Origin: Cryptomeria japonica
Lineage: Eukaryota > Streptophyta > Pinopsida > Cupressales > Cupressaceae
Direction of reading: 5' to 3'
Assembly: GCF_030272615.1 (NCBI RefSeq)
Contig: NC_081415.1
Coordinates: 101,412,796-101,476,795, forward strand
DNA length: 64,000 bases
The translations under genes were made by a program, and so were the position numbers. Positions 41,825-53,590 of this stretch are shown piece after piece (position 1 is the first letter of the stretch; every line of letters starts with the position of its first letter). The notes beneath the pieces are model-generated. The model did no database searches. It saw nothing but the letters and a program-made list of their open reading frames with translations, and was not told the DNA's origin.

Positions 41825-44800
41825 TCAGTGGAGTCTTGCCTGGATTCTTGTAACCGGTGGGTTACAATCTGAAAGATATCTGTCAAAACTAAATTTATGC
41901 CATTGCTGAATGTTTTGCAGTCTTTTATGGCCTCTTGTGTTCTCTACACTATACTAGTGAGTATGTGCATTTTCTTTTCCGGTGTCTTCAGTCCGGGAAC
42001 CAGAGCCTCAGATATTTCTTTTCTCAAAGAAATAAGATATTCTAGTCTTGGACTAAGTCTGCATTTTAAGTCCTTTGCCTTGTCCTTTATTCCCTGTTTG
42101 TCTTTCTCCAATTTTTCTTGATTTTCTCTTCCTGCTCTGCAATTTTCTTTTCTAATTCCAAAAATGAATTTGATGTACCAATTATATTGTCAGCAATATT
42201 ATTTATTTTCTCTTGTACTTTTCTGATAGCCTTGTCAAGATCCTCTATTAATACATTCATTTTACAAGTGTCCCTGTATAGTTTCTTGAAGTCATAGATT
42301 ATTTCTACAAGTTCTGGTAAAAGGGTGTCCATTTCTTCCTTGTTTTTCTTTACAATATCCTCAAAGAATTTCTCTTTTTCTTTTATTAGTCTTTCCTTAA
42401 GTGTATCCTCATTTATTTTATCAAAATTCAATAGGTTGCCAGTGATGAACTTAGACAATGTGTCTAGTTGACCTAAAGAATCTTTATTCTCAACATTGCA
42501 CTTTGGTGCTATCAATTTAAGAATTGGTATGGTATCATCAATAGCCTTATAGGCTTGTGCATTGCATTCTGTGACCTTCTTTATTGAATCTAATAAGACC
42601 TTAGATACATTAGTAGATCTGAACTCTGTCATAGTTGTACTAGATGCTTGTCCAACAATTTTTACAATGGCCATGATATCAGTTGTAGTTATTTCCTTGC
42701 TTTGTTCGACCTTTGGTAGGTCTGTCTATGTTTGCATTTCCACAAACAAAGTTTTAGGCTTTTCAGTTTGTGTCGGTGGCACTGTCTCTGTTTGTACCTG
42801 TGCTTCAACCTGTACCGGTTTGGGTTTCTCCAATTGTGTCTTAGAAGGTTTCTCTGAGTTTTAGTTGTCGGTTTCTTAGATGTAATCTTAGTCTGTACCT
42901 CTGAACTTTCCTTAGCCAGTTCTTCAAATGGTTTGTCTGTTGTATCTATCGGTTTCTTAGTGGTATCCTTTGCCGGTTTCTCTGCTTGTGTAGGTTTTTT
43001 CGTGTTTAACTCCACCTTTGCAGCTGGTGACTCAATGGTCACATATTTCTCCTTATCCTTAGTGGTCTCTCTGTCAACCATGACATTAACTTCCTGAGTA
43101 TCTACATTTATTGTAAATAAAATTTCTGATTCAGGGTTTGTATCTTCTACCGGAGTCTCCATACTCTCAATGGCTGGTTGATTTTCAGTGATATCTATAG
43201 GTGGAGTATCTGAAGGAGGTGGGGGCATATTGTCAGTTATTTTTAAACTTGGTGGTCCACCTACCTTACCTTTACCCTTGTCTTTGTCCTTTTGATATAC
43301 TTTGATGGTTTTAGGTCTAATTAATTCTTCCTCTTTTTCTTTCTCCACAAAGAAAATATCCCATCCATCAGCAGTTTCCTCATAAACTTCCTTTACTCTA
43401 CCTGCCATTAATGCTACATGCCGGTGAGCAGTAGAAAACACTGTCCGGTTAGCCTCACTAATTAATTTATCTGTTTCATCAGGTGAGTTAACTGGATGCA
43501 CTGCCAGTAATTTTTCAATCTTAATCTTTTTATCTAGTTCAATAATAGATAATCTTCTAGCTTCTAATCTTCTATACAAATCATTTGGAATTTCATCAAC
43601 AACTTCCATTAAGAATTTCTTGTATATGTCTAAGTGCAAAGTTACATTGTTCTCTATACTTTCCTTATCATCAACTGATAGTGTATTGTACAATTTATTG
43701 ATATTCTTCAGCTTACCATCCTCAGTTATTTCGCTAAGAAGTTTGTCAATAGGAGTAATAGTTTTTTTCACCTTCTTCTTAGGAGTCATCTTCTTTGCCG
43801 AAGGCCTTACTGCCTGTTGGTTCTATCTTGTCCTTTTAGGTGTAGGAGAAGGTACCGGTGAAGGTTTTCTTTTCCTCTCAACTCTCTTGAATACAACAGG
43901 TATGTCACTTTCAGAAGAAGTTCCAACCGATGAAAGGTGAGTTTCTGGTTGAAGTGCTTCCAACTCACTTTCAGTTATACCAGTTTGTTTTAGCACATCT
44001 TCCTTGATTGCCTTTGCATGTCGGGTTCCTTTTCTAATGGTTGCTTCTATCTTCTTAACTCTTTTCCTTGATTGTATTGTGCTTTCAATTGTTTCTGCAC
44101 TACCAAATACTTTCTCTTCCGGTTCCTTAGGAGCTTCAAGGAGGGATTTTGCATAAGTTTCTATGATGTTATCATCTATTTCATAGCCCATTTCAGTTAC
44201 CCAGATGGTTCTAGGGATAACTGCCTCCATCCAAATTTCATATTTCTTGATCACAAAACAAATTTTGTTTTGATACTTGTCCACAATAGCTTGCGATATC
44301 CTTACTCTAGTTTTCATTTGAGCCTTTAGTACTTGAAAATGCTCATTTATGTTTTTCTCCCTGTTCTCTCCCATATTGTTCAATAGATCTAATAGTTGTT
44401 TTCCTACCGGTATATCAAATCCAAAATCTCTAGCACCAATACTGGGTACTTGTTTGGTTATGTATAGCATCAGACAAACAAGTAAGTTTCCAAATCTGAA
44501 TGTTCCCTTTTTGTCTCTTTTGATCTTTCCCAAATTGTCCATCAACTTGTCTTTAAGCCATTCACATATGTCTATCCTTGCATTATCATTGACCATATCA
44601 TAGGCACTCTTGATACATAGGCTAGAAACTGAGTTTAACCTATTTGCATGTGTAGCCTTATAACCTAAGACCATACTGATAAATTTGACATTTATATCCT
44701 TCACATTGTTTACCCTTAGAGATCTCTTATCAAATGTTGCACCGGTTAGGTTTGTCACCATGTCATTTGAGACCTTCTTTGTTTTGTCAGGTCTGTTGTC

Positions 44801-45238
44801 GATGGAGGGTAACCCTGTTACAACTTTTATTGCTTCTTTTATGATTTTATGAATAGAGTCTAACCAAAAAAATTCACCATGTACTCTGCTTAACACAATC
44901 CTTATGATATCCTTGGGCAAATCCGAGATACTAAGAATTTTAGTGAAACCTAGGGTTTCTACTATCTTATGTTCAGGTTTGACATTTTCAGATTCATCAC
45001 AGATTATAGTTTTAAACATGTTCTTGATCTCATTGTCACCTAGTTCATCAATATGAAAATGTATATACATCCTAGGGTCTTCAGCATATACTACTCCTTT
45101 AGGGATTTGACAGAATGCACCTATGCTATCATCTTTCTTTGCAATTTTGGGAACTAGCTAAAATACAGGTCTAGGTCGCTTAACAACTTCAACAACAGTA
45201 GGGTTTGTAATAAATTCAGGAGTGGATGAATATGCCAT
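41825..45238 (-). pseudogene. Family N large ORF, about 1,130 codons, unknown function
   Basis: Sense ATG at 45,238 (MAYSSTPEFITNPTVVEVV) opens a frame with stops at 45,160 (TAG) and 43,825 (TAG), then frameshifts near 42,850 and 42,105. Part 1 (to about 44,000) is a compact globular-looking region: LSRVHGEFFWLDSIHKI, TGLPS, KRSLRVNNVKDINVKFISM, NSVSSLCIKSAYDMV, DKKGTFRFGNLLVCLMLYIT and IWMEAVIPRTIWVTEMGYEI. Part 2 is a Lys/Arg/Pro/Ser hinge, then ELDKKIKIEKLLA and a low-complexity Thr/Glu/Lys tract. Part 3 is coiled coil (DLDKAIRKVQEKINNIADNI). The IKEAIKVVTGLPS pattern faintly recalls plant mobile domain proteins, which is inference only. Strong conservation with 20,510-23,580 shows past selection for protein. 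I assign no function. Confidence 0.75.
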
Positions 45239-45381
45239 AGCTATAAATACCTCAATCTACCTTAAGGATGAATGATTTGATAGATTGCCTCACTTCTTTG
45301 CTTGGAATACCTTCGCTCAGGAATTTTCGTGCTCTCGAAGATTTGAATGCTCGGTGAATGAAAAAGGAGCCAAAACACTTG

Positions 45382-45389
45382 CTTTATAA
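45382..45389 (-). promoter_or_regulatory. Internal TATA box before the large ORF
   Basis: ATTATAAAG on the sense strand lies about 145 bp upstream of the ATG at 45,238, so a start site about 30 bp on would give a leader near 115 nt. The gag stop is at 45,544. It suggests that the second ORF has its own promoter, or kept one when captured. Confidence 0.45.
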
Positions 45390-45543
45390 TGTTATTTTCA
45401 CCAACTACCACATTTAATGCTTGCCAGTTAAGTCACAACTTAACTCATCTGCCGGTATAGAAGTAATTTCAACTTCTCACCATCAACCGAGGGAATAATA
45501 GCATGTTTTTCATTTTGTTGCTAAACCCCCAAAAGAATTTTCT

Positions 45544-46652
45544 TCAGTTAGATGAAGAGTCTCTTGCCGGTGGAGTGTTACTTTGCTCTGCCGGTGGAGG
45601 AGTATTCCCATCAACATTCTGATATGACTTTCTCATCCATTGTTTTGAGAACTCTTGCTTTACCTCTTCAACTTTTTCTTTACCTTTCAAACTAGGACCT
45701 TTGTTATTTTCCGGTGAGGGCTTGCTTCTACAAAATTTAGCAATATGTCCAATCTTGTTACAGGCATAACAAGTCACATTGTTTTTTTTTAATAGCTTTC
45801 CCATATCCTATGCCAGTATGTGTTCTGCATTGATTAGATAAGTGCCCAAACCTTCCACAAACATAGCATCTCACATTCATTCTGCAATGTTTTGAATTAT
45901 GACCATCTTTGTTGCATTTAGAACATTGACCAGTGGGTGTATTAGTGTTTTGATAATTTCTAGATCTACACTGATTTGCTCTATGACCATACTTGTTAAA
46001 GTTAAATAATTTGCCATTAAATTTATTAGTAGGTTTCCTTACCAGTTTGCTATGATCATGATTATTTTTAGTACCAAAGCTTTCACCAGTTTCAAAGCCA
46101 AGGCCATTTGTATCACCATTAGGTTTCTGATTCTTCAACATGTCACCAAGTTCTTCTGAACTTTTCTTGAATTTCTCCTTGTGATGATTTGCAGCAATTA
46201 GTTTGTTCTCCAAGAAGTCCTTTTGTCTCATGAGTTTGGTTTTATCATGCTCTGAGTGAATTAGATCTATTTTTAGCATATCATTCTCATGACTGAGTTT
46301 GATGTTTTTATTTGCAGTATCATTCAGTCTCCTAGTTAGGTCATCTTCATTTTTCTTTCTATCTTGAATTTCTTTACAAAATCTCAGTCATATCCTACAT
46401 CTCATTCTTTGTTGTACTGCTTTCTTGTCTTAGTTTTTTTACTAGATCATTAAGGGTTTCCTTTTCATCATTCTCATTCTGCATCTTTTCACAAAGTTCT
46501 CTTCTCTTATTTCTTGCAATGGTAAGGTTTTCTTGAAGTGCTTGAATAATATCTTGAGTAGCCTTTAGATCATCTTAAAGTTTGATATTCTTCAACTTTT
46601 TGGCATCATAGTCTGAAAGAGCTATTTCCAATTGCTTTCTCAAGTTTTCCAT
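45544..46652 (-). pseudogene. Gag-like protein, coiled coil plus four zinc knuckles
   Basis: Sense ATG 46,652 (MENLRKQLEIALSDYDAKKL) starts 57 nt after the primer site. Heptad-rich coiled coil continues to about residue 180, with stops and a frameshift near 46,370. Four CCHC-type knuckles follow: a degraded one (FNFNKYGHRANQC, first Cys lost), CSKCNKDGHNSKHC, CYVCGRFGHLSNQC and CYACNKIGHIAKFC. The last lies across another frame change at about 45,790. The C-terminus is Pro/Ser-rich. Knuckles and position identify a nucleocapsid-type gag, but no capsid UBN2 motif is recognisable. Confidence 0.75.
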
Positions 46653-46709
46653 TTCTACCGGTAACAAGATCTTCCTCAAATTGTTAGGCTTTAGAAAATA
46701 GAGGACCAG

Positions 46710-46721
46710 GCTCTGATACCA
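46710..46721 (-). promoter_or_regulatory. Primer binding site for initiator tRNA-Met
   Basis: Sense TGGTATCAGAGC two bases after the LTR, followed by a leader clearly homologous to that of the copia element at 24,888-31,629 (shared TCCTCT and TTGAGGA phrases at matching spacing). Confidence 0.95.
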
Positions 46722-46723
46722 AT

Positions 46724-47512
46724 TGTTAGGATTCCCAAAGATACTGAGAGGGGGGGGTGTGAATTAGTATCTAACCAGTTAATAAATTTACTTGACTTAA
46801 AACATGAAAAGCATATTAAAATTGTGTACCAGTAAACCAAAAATAATGTAGTAAATAGGAATAACAATAACCACATGAGAAGCACACCATAACACAATAT
46901 TTTAATGAGAAAACCCAGTGTGGGAAAAACCTCGGTGGGATTTGTGACCCACAATATTCGCTTACTAGCCAATAAGGGAAGATTACTCTTACAATAGGGG
47001 CCTACACATGCAGGAAGGCCAAGTGCCTAGAGCTCACTGCTCAATTACAAAAGAAGTCACACTAACTTACAAAAATGGATTATATTAATCCAATGTCTTG
47101 TACTGCTTCAAATTAGCATCTGCTATGCCAGATCCAGTACCAGTTTAAGCTCTGCTACATACATAAACCCTTAACCTATAATTTACATATTAGGTTTGTA
47201 TAATTTTGCCTATCTCCTTATTACAAAATGTTCTACAATGATCTCATACATATATGAGTCATTTTACAACTTTCCATGCCGGCTTACAATGATTTTACAA
47301 TTAATTACAAAATACATTATAAACAAAATTCCTGTCGGCCAGGGTACTGGTATCCTTCCTTTCACTATCGGTGTTCTATGTGTAGGTGTAGAGTCTATCA
47401 TTTCCGGTGCCGGTATATTTATCTTGCCGGTATCATATGATTGCAAGGTTTCCATCAATGACAAAACCTGCAATCACCTACAATTTCTCATTGGAGTGTG
47501 CATTTGCCAATA
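46724..47512 (-). repeat. 5' LTR of the family N element
   Basis: 789 bp. Hairpin arms at 46,739-46,747 and 46,764-46,772. The outer end reads CCAATA rather than CCAACA, so the terminal dinucleotide is mutated; the GTTAT duplication at 47,513-47,517 proves that this is still the true end. Confidence 0.9.
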
Positions 47513-47517
47513 GTTAT

Positions 47518-47690
47518 TTCATTTCATAGACTTAGTGCCAAGTTCTGAAACCTATTGGGTTGGATGGAGGCATGAATCCACTTCATTTTGGCTTTTGAAT
47601 CACCTGATTCCATTAAGTATTGGCTGAGATATTCACATTTTAGTGGAAGGTTGTCAAAGCCCTCATTAGGGTAACCTGAAAGGCATTAAA
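47518..47690. other. Short flank, nothing recognised
   Basis: Resumes the DNA that lay right of the insertion site. It may belong to the CACTA element, but I see no domain or terminus. Confidence 0.3.
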
Positions 47691-47694
47691 ATGT

Positions 47695-48660
47695 AACCAG
47701 AAAAGATTTTCGATGAAAGAGCAATGTCGAGGAAATAAAAAAGGCACCTAGTGACACTAAAGTTTCATCGAAAACCCAACATCGATGAAAATAACAACGA
47801 TCTTGCCGAAGCAAACTTTTTCGATGAAAAGATGATGTCGGAAGAATCGAATGAACTCTTGGGGAAGGCAAAGTTTCATCGACATATGTATTGTGATGGG
47901 ATCATGCCAAATTTCAAAAAAAGGAACTCATCGATAAAACAAGGGTTTCTATGAATGGGATAAACAACTTATCAAAGCAGAATGTTCCATCAAAACAAAA
48001 AGAAAGTGAGACAAGCACATCAACTTGACCCTCAAAGTATCTATCGAAAGACTGAGTTCCATCGAAGTATCCAGTTCGATGAAAATGGGAACGGTCTCAT
48101 AGAGATGGTCTCATCGATAAAAAGGACATGTCGGTGAAATCCCAAAAGCATCTTCTGAAGCACGAGACTCATCGAAGTGGATATAAAGTGGGACCCTCTC
48201 GACAGAGTCACAGATCGATGAAATGGAATGAGATCTCATCAAAGTAAAAGGGGTCTCAATGAAAACAAGCTATTGAGTAAAGCATTAGAGTGCATGGCGA
48301 AATGGGACTTTTCATAAAAAATCCAATATCGATGAATTCAATGGATAACTCATCAAAATATGGTTGTTGATAGAAAATGCATATCGATAAAAGGTGAAAA
48401 CACTTGAGTGAAGAGAGAGTTTCATCGAAACAAAATAATAGTGTTGGGTTTATACTAAAGATGGGCATCTATGAAACAAGGGCATCGAAGAACATGAAAA
48501 GAAAGTCATCAAAGGGGTATGGTTCATTGAAATAAGAGTTGCCTTTGAGAAATGTGGCACACTCATGCATCGAAAGGTAAAAATCAGCAAAAAAGCACAA
48601 TCAATCCGCTGGGAAATATTACATGAATCCAAATGAGTCACATCATAATAAATTCAAAAC
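47695..48660. repeat. Cluster of about twenty TCGATGAAA/TTTCATCGA motifs
   Basis: The 9-mer or close variants recur in both orientations, for example at 47,707, 47,762, 47,776, 47,819, 47,873, 48,050, 48,076 and 48,420, often 40-55 bp apart. Short frames through it read FHRK or FDE again and again, which reflects the motif and not a protein. Confidence 0.7.
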
Positions 48661-48849
48661 ACATTTCTTAATGATAATTGCAGTACCAAAAGTAATCAAA
48701 CTACTTGGATACTAGAATTTTTCAGGTGGATAAATTCATCAAGGAAAGAAGGAACTGGTGCAACAGGGGTCACAAAATACTTCATGGAAAGAATTAAAAT
48801 TGTTAGTGCTTCTCATAATTTCTTGTCTTCTTTTGAATTGAACATAAAG

Positions 48850-51800
48850 ATGGGAGCTTCATCATCTAGGAAAGATAAAACAAAGAAGAACAAAGAGCCT
48901 CACCCTCCTAAAACCAAATAAGAAAAGCCAAATGACATGAAAAGGAAGGCCAACCCTTAGACTAGGACCTAATAGACCAATTCCCTTTCTCAAGTCACCG
49001 AATAGAAAAATTAAGAATGATGATGAGGGATTGGAAGATAGATTTAAAAAAATAGGGGACGTTTGGACAGAGGTTCGAGAGCATGAATTGTTCATTTTCA
49101 GCTATGCTATAAGATTTGTAGTAGAACCAGTGTGCAATATTTGGAAGCTGAATCTAGGGAGACTTGTCATTCCCAACGTCTTTGTGAATGTAGAGTTGAT
49201 AACAACATTGGTAGATAGGTATGACCCACAAACACAAACCATCTATGACTATAAAGGGAACCACATGTTGCCAATTAGTAAAGAGTACATTGAGCAAGTT
49301 TTCGGTCCAGAATGGGGGCATGAGGATGAAGTTGACACCAAAAAGTTGGTGGATGAGTATTTAAACATGGAGAGAACATATAAATGATGGAGACTCCCAC
49401 CACATAGACCGAAGACCGAAGGAGCTGTGACTTTGTTTGTAGATACTGACAAAGCCCCATTTGATGTTAACTTGTTTTCTCCCTACTTTAAGTTCACCTA
49501 TTATTGTACTGCACAAGTGCTGGGCATGGAAGCCTCCCCATTAATAGACATTGCTGCTATGGTGATTTGTGCTGACATCCAATCAAAGGACACAAGGACC
49601 TTTGATTATGCTTCTTACTTAGCTCGTGCCATAAACCATGGGTTACAAAATTTAAAGGGAGACAAGTTTATGTGAATTTCAGATACTACTCTCACCTTAT
49701 GCATATGTTGCTATACGTTGGTCAAGATATAGGGTTGTGGACTCAAGGTCTATCCATTAGGGAGTATGATAGAGAAGGAATCTGCAAGCCAATGCAATTA
49801 TGGCTATCAACCTGGGACCAAAGATACATTAACAGCCAATACATGCACTTTGAAGAACATTGTGTGAAACCATTATACAAATTGCTTGGACATCCATGTG
49901 ATTTTTCACTTTCCCCTTAGACTAAGAAATTCCTTCGAAATAAAGATTTTGATGAAGAAAGCCACATTACCCATGACTAGGGGGATTGGTACTATTTCTT
50001 GGATTACACACAGATTAGGGTGTATGGGTTCGAGGGAGAACCTTACTTAATGCCTGTGACTGTCCCGAAAAGAATTACTTATTTGAAAATAATTAGGCAA
50101 TTATCTATAGCCAATGCCAAAAATCTTATAGATCATGGGAAGTAGTCAATTGTGCCTGGCTTGTTGTCCTTTTTTGATTTTCTTGTTAAGAGTCAAAAAT
50201 TTATGGTTTACTGCAAAATAAGTTAAAATATTTTCACCTTGTGAAAGGAGACCCCAGGCCTAACTTTGATCCAGAAGGATATATACGTGGGGCTAGAATG
50301 TCATTGAGATTGAAATCCATAGAACATGTGCCATTAATGATTAATGACTTCATCAGGAATGTGGAAAGGGAGAAAGCAATCAAGAAGAGGTTGACACATG
50401 ATAAGGTAGCTAAAGCATATGAATGTAAATTGAGGAGGGGCAAGATCAACGAAGAAATCCTAGAAGCAATTGATGACCCCGTGGCCAAAGCAAATAAACT
50501 AATGTCTTATGAATTGGAGATTCTAGATAATGCAGTGCCATTGTATGTCTTTAGAGAAAGGATTAAAGATCCTAGGGAGACTTCTCCCATTGCCCACGTA
50601 TCTCTTGAATCCATTGTTTAATTTGTTAACATAGAAGAAGATGTGCCACCTGCTAGGTTTAGAATTGATCACCACATGGATCTAGCAACAAGACAACCCT
50701 ACAAGATGGAAATTGATGATGTCAAAATCCTCAAGCCTGAGGAATTTGTTTCAGATCAAGAGTTTGTTAACACTCCCAAGTTTAAAACCTTCTTATATAA
50801 ATACAAAGGTAGGATGATCAGGTAGCATATGGGAAACATGAAAGATAAAGACATTCTATGAATGCTGTAGGAGGAAATCAATGCTGAGAAAAGAGAAATG
50901 ACCCCTGAAAGAGGAAGATAACTCTTGAAGGATGCTGGTGTGATAATTTACCTTGGGTGGGAAATGAAAGCTGCTATTATGTTTGACAGCTTCAGGAGAA
51001 AGTAACACAATGAAAAGCAATTGTTACCGGAGGAGGTTGATAAGATATTTATAGGTTCAGAGTATGATCTAGAGAAGAAGGCCTTGTTGCTATGGCTCTA
51101 TATCCAAGAGACAAGAGACCCCTACTGGTAGACATGGATGAAGCATTTGGCCACATCATGATCCATCAAGTTGGAAAAATGGACCCTAGGATCACTGCCT
51201 AGTTAAACATCAATGTTGCAAAGATAAACAAAGAACAAGTTGAGTTCTTAGTGAGGGAAAACCAAACTGTCAAAGGCCTTTATGAGAAAGCACATGAAGA
51301 GAAATAATATTGGTAGGATAAGGCATTACAGTTGGAATCGACCCCATGGATTACATAGGTTGGACTTTCTACTTATGAAATTAATAAAGACATACTTAAA
51401 ATAATCTAGGATGCTTCATATTGGAGGTATAAGAGTGAGAAGGGGAATAGATTGCTCAAAGTTGCACAGGCTTGCACTGTCAAGCTTGCTGATGACACAG
51501 TTGATCCTTGTTTTAAGGTTATGATAAAGTATTCAGAAGACTTCTGGAAGATGCACATTGGTACTATCAAAGCATACACAGAGCATATGAGGTTACACAA
51601 ATGGATCCAGGAGATCATGACCACTCATGACTCTATGACTCCAGAGGATAAGAATGAAGCAAAATACCCTGCTAAAGGCACACAATGAATTCAGGGACAA
51701 GTTGAAAAATGCCATCCAATTCCTGGAGAATGAACAATTGATCCAATTGCAAGCCATGTTCCATGATGGAGAACTCATGTCATTGGGAGACTAGGAACTT

Positions 51801-51920
51801 CAATTGACAGGTTTCATGAGCACAACTAGAGAACTAGTCGATGAGGATGGGGATCTAGCTCCATATGTGATTCAGATGATAGGGAGATCCTATACCATGG
51901 AGAGAGCAATGAAGAAATGA
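48850..51920 (+). pseudogene. Decayed large ORF of unknown function
   Basis: Starts MGASSSRKDKTKKNKEP at 48,850, a basic N-terminus, then shifts frame and continues with EDRFKKIGDVWTEVREHELF, LPISKEYIEQVFGPEWGHED (49,031-49,387), VDTDKAPFDVNLFSPYFKF (49,427-49,675), MNFRYYSHLMHMLLYVGQD (49,672-49,920), GDPRPNFDPEGYIRGARMSL (50,241-50,621), PPARFRIDHHMDLATRQPY (50,643-50,825) and fragments to 51,920. The remaining pieces imply a protein near 1,000 residues. The ISKEYIEQVFG strand-helix recalls the same feature in the family N protein, but no further similarity is clear. It may be the coding part of another non-autonomous element. Many stops and several frameshifts. Confidence 0.55.
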
Positions 51921-53240
51921 ACCTCAAACTTCTAGTGTTACTAGGATGATGGTTATATCAATCATATTGGCATACTTAATTTGTTAATGTCTAAGTTTAA
52001 CAAACTATAGTTGTTTAGTTCAAAAGGGGTGTACCCCTTCATTTCAAAAGACACATGATTCTCATATATATGAGAAGGTTTTGTAATAATAGTCATCATC
52101 AGATAGTTTTAGATCTCTGCAATAATTTATCAAGACTTTGTTAATGCAATACAATAGACTTTGCTTTCTTTTGTGCAAGTTGTAGAACATATTGTCATGG
52201 GTATCAATTCCTTGTGATATTATCTACAATAGATAAGGTTTCTTGAATTTCTTGGTGTGGAATGTTGGTGAATGTTATGTCCCTTCTTATGAATTCTTAA
52301 GAATAAGGAATTATTTAATCACAGACGACTTCTTTTTTTAAGTAATTAACTCAAAAAATTCATGAGAATTGATATATACAATAGTAGTTACCACTTACAC
52401 TAAGAATGATGGTTATAATCTGCTATATTGATATATTTATCCCTCTAATTGGTATAGTTGATATCTGAAGGATATATGATCTGCAACTATTATTGGGTTA
52501 TGATGAAAGTGATGCTTAGAACTCATAATGTATGGTCCCTATCAAACTAATAACATATAATATATTTTTTATGTCTGAAATAACCGTGGGGGTTATGAAA
52601 TGACAATATTCTGGTTAATATTATGGAAATATCATTTTGTTGTCCCTGATACAACTATAAACTTATGTTATCAGTCTTCTCTCTATCTCTTATGGGGATG
52701 ATGATTAATTGTTGTGCCTAATTATTCCTTTGAAGTATGCAAATAATGGTGTTGTTTCTAATTGTTGACTTCTAATCGTGCCACCTGAATATGCAAATGG
52801 CAGTTGCTTGCTTTGGACCGATTTAACCACAAATACCAGTAAAAATAATCAGAAAAACCTTATTTGTACTGCATAGATCAGTTATCTATGATCAACATCA
52901 TGTATGGAAGCTTATCTAATAGTAAAAAAAAGTATTAAAAATTATTGTTTATTAAATGGTTCATATATATTGTCTTTGTAATATGTCAAATGATCAAACT
53001 TAAACAAAACATGTCCATTAATTTCCTAGTCATCATGCTCTAGGACTAAGTTGTAAACTTGTGTTGTGCACAGGGGCCAAAGATTTTGTAATGTTCCCTA
53101 TTCGATGTTGTCATAGTTTAAATTATTTATCAATCATTAAAGAATAAATTATCAATTTATCATACTAGATAATTAATTCTTTCATCCCTAATCCCTAATT
53201 CTTAATTCAATGTACCAACCTTTGTTACTACTTCAGCTTT
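51921..53240. other. AT-rich noncoding stretch
   Basis: No ORF or RNA gene seen. It may be the 3' region of the element that carries the 48,850-51,920 ORF. Confidence 0.35.
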
Positions 53241-53590
53241 AAGGAAGGAGGAGGATATGTATGTTACTAAAGTGCTTAGAGACAAAATACAATAGGTTCC
53301 CTCGAAGTTTATAAATCCAAGCCCTTACCTATCTTGGGTCTATACCCTCAAGGCTTATGGATTGTTGATCCCCACCCTGTCTTGGGACTTAACCTATTGC
53401 TTGGATTTAAACTGCTCCTCTTTAGAATATCTCATTCCCATCTTCTTAAGTATTGGCAGTAATAACATGGTTTAGACTATAAGCATGCTAATTTCTTATG
53501 TATTATGAATATATATTATTATTATTTATTATTAAATTATATTTCAAAGTAGGGACATTATAATGAATGTTATCTTTAATTTGAATAAAT
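53241..53590 (+). other. Possible polypurine tract and LTR start
   Basis: AAGGAAGGAGGAGGATA at 53,241-53,257 is followed by TGTATGTTAC at 53,258, the layout of a purine tract against a 3' LTR, on the same strand as the 48,850-51,920 ORF. No second LTR or target duplication was found. Confidence 0.35.

Larger units (their letters stand above)
40843..47512 (-). mobile_element. Complete family N non-autonomous LTR element
   Basis: 6,670 bp on the minus strand: 5' LTR 47,512-46,724, tRNA-Met primer site 46,721-46,710, a 57-nt leader, gag-like ORF with four zinc knuckles (46,652-45,544), a roughly 300-bp spacer with its own TATA box, a large ORF of unknown function (45,238-41,825), polypurine tract and 3' LTR 41,626-40,843. 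It has a perfect GTTAT target duplication. No protease, integrase, reverse transcriptase or RNase H is present. The LTRs differ at roughly 45 of 780 positions by eye (about 6 percent), so it is older than the element at 4,546. Three other partial relatives lie at 19,508, 36,837 and 54,945. Confidence 0.9.

Noticed and set aside
53088-53575. Possible inverted-repeat element between TGTAATGTTCCCTA and a reverse-complement-like TAGGGACATTATA
   Set aside because: The ends match only with gaps, no target duplication is visible, and the right end could equally be LTR sequence.
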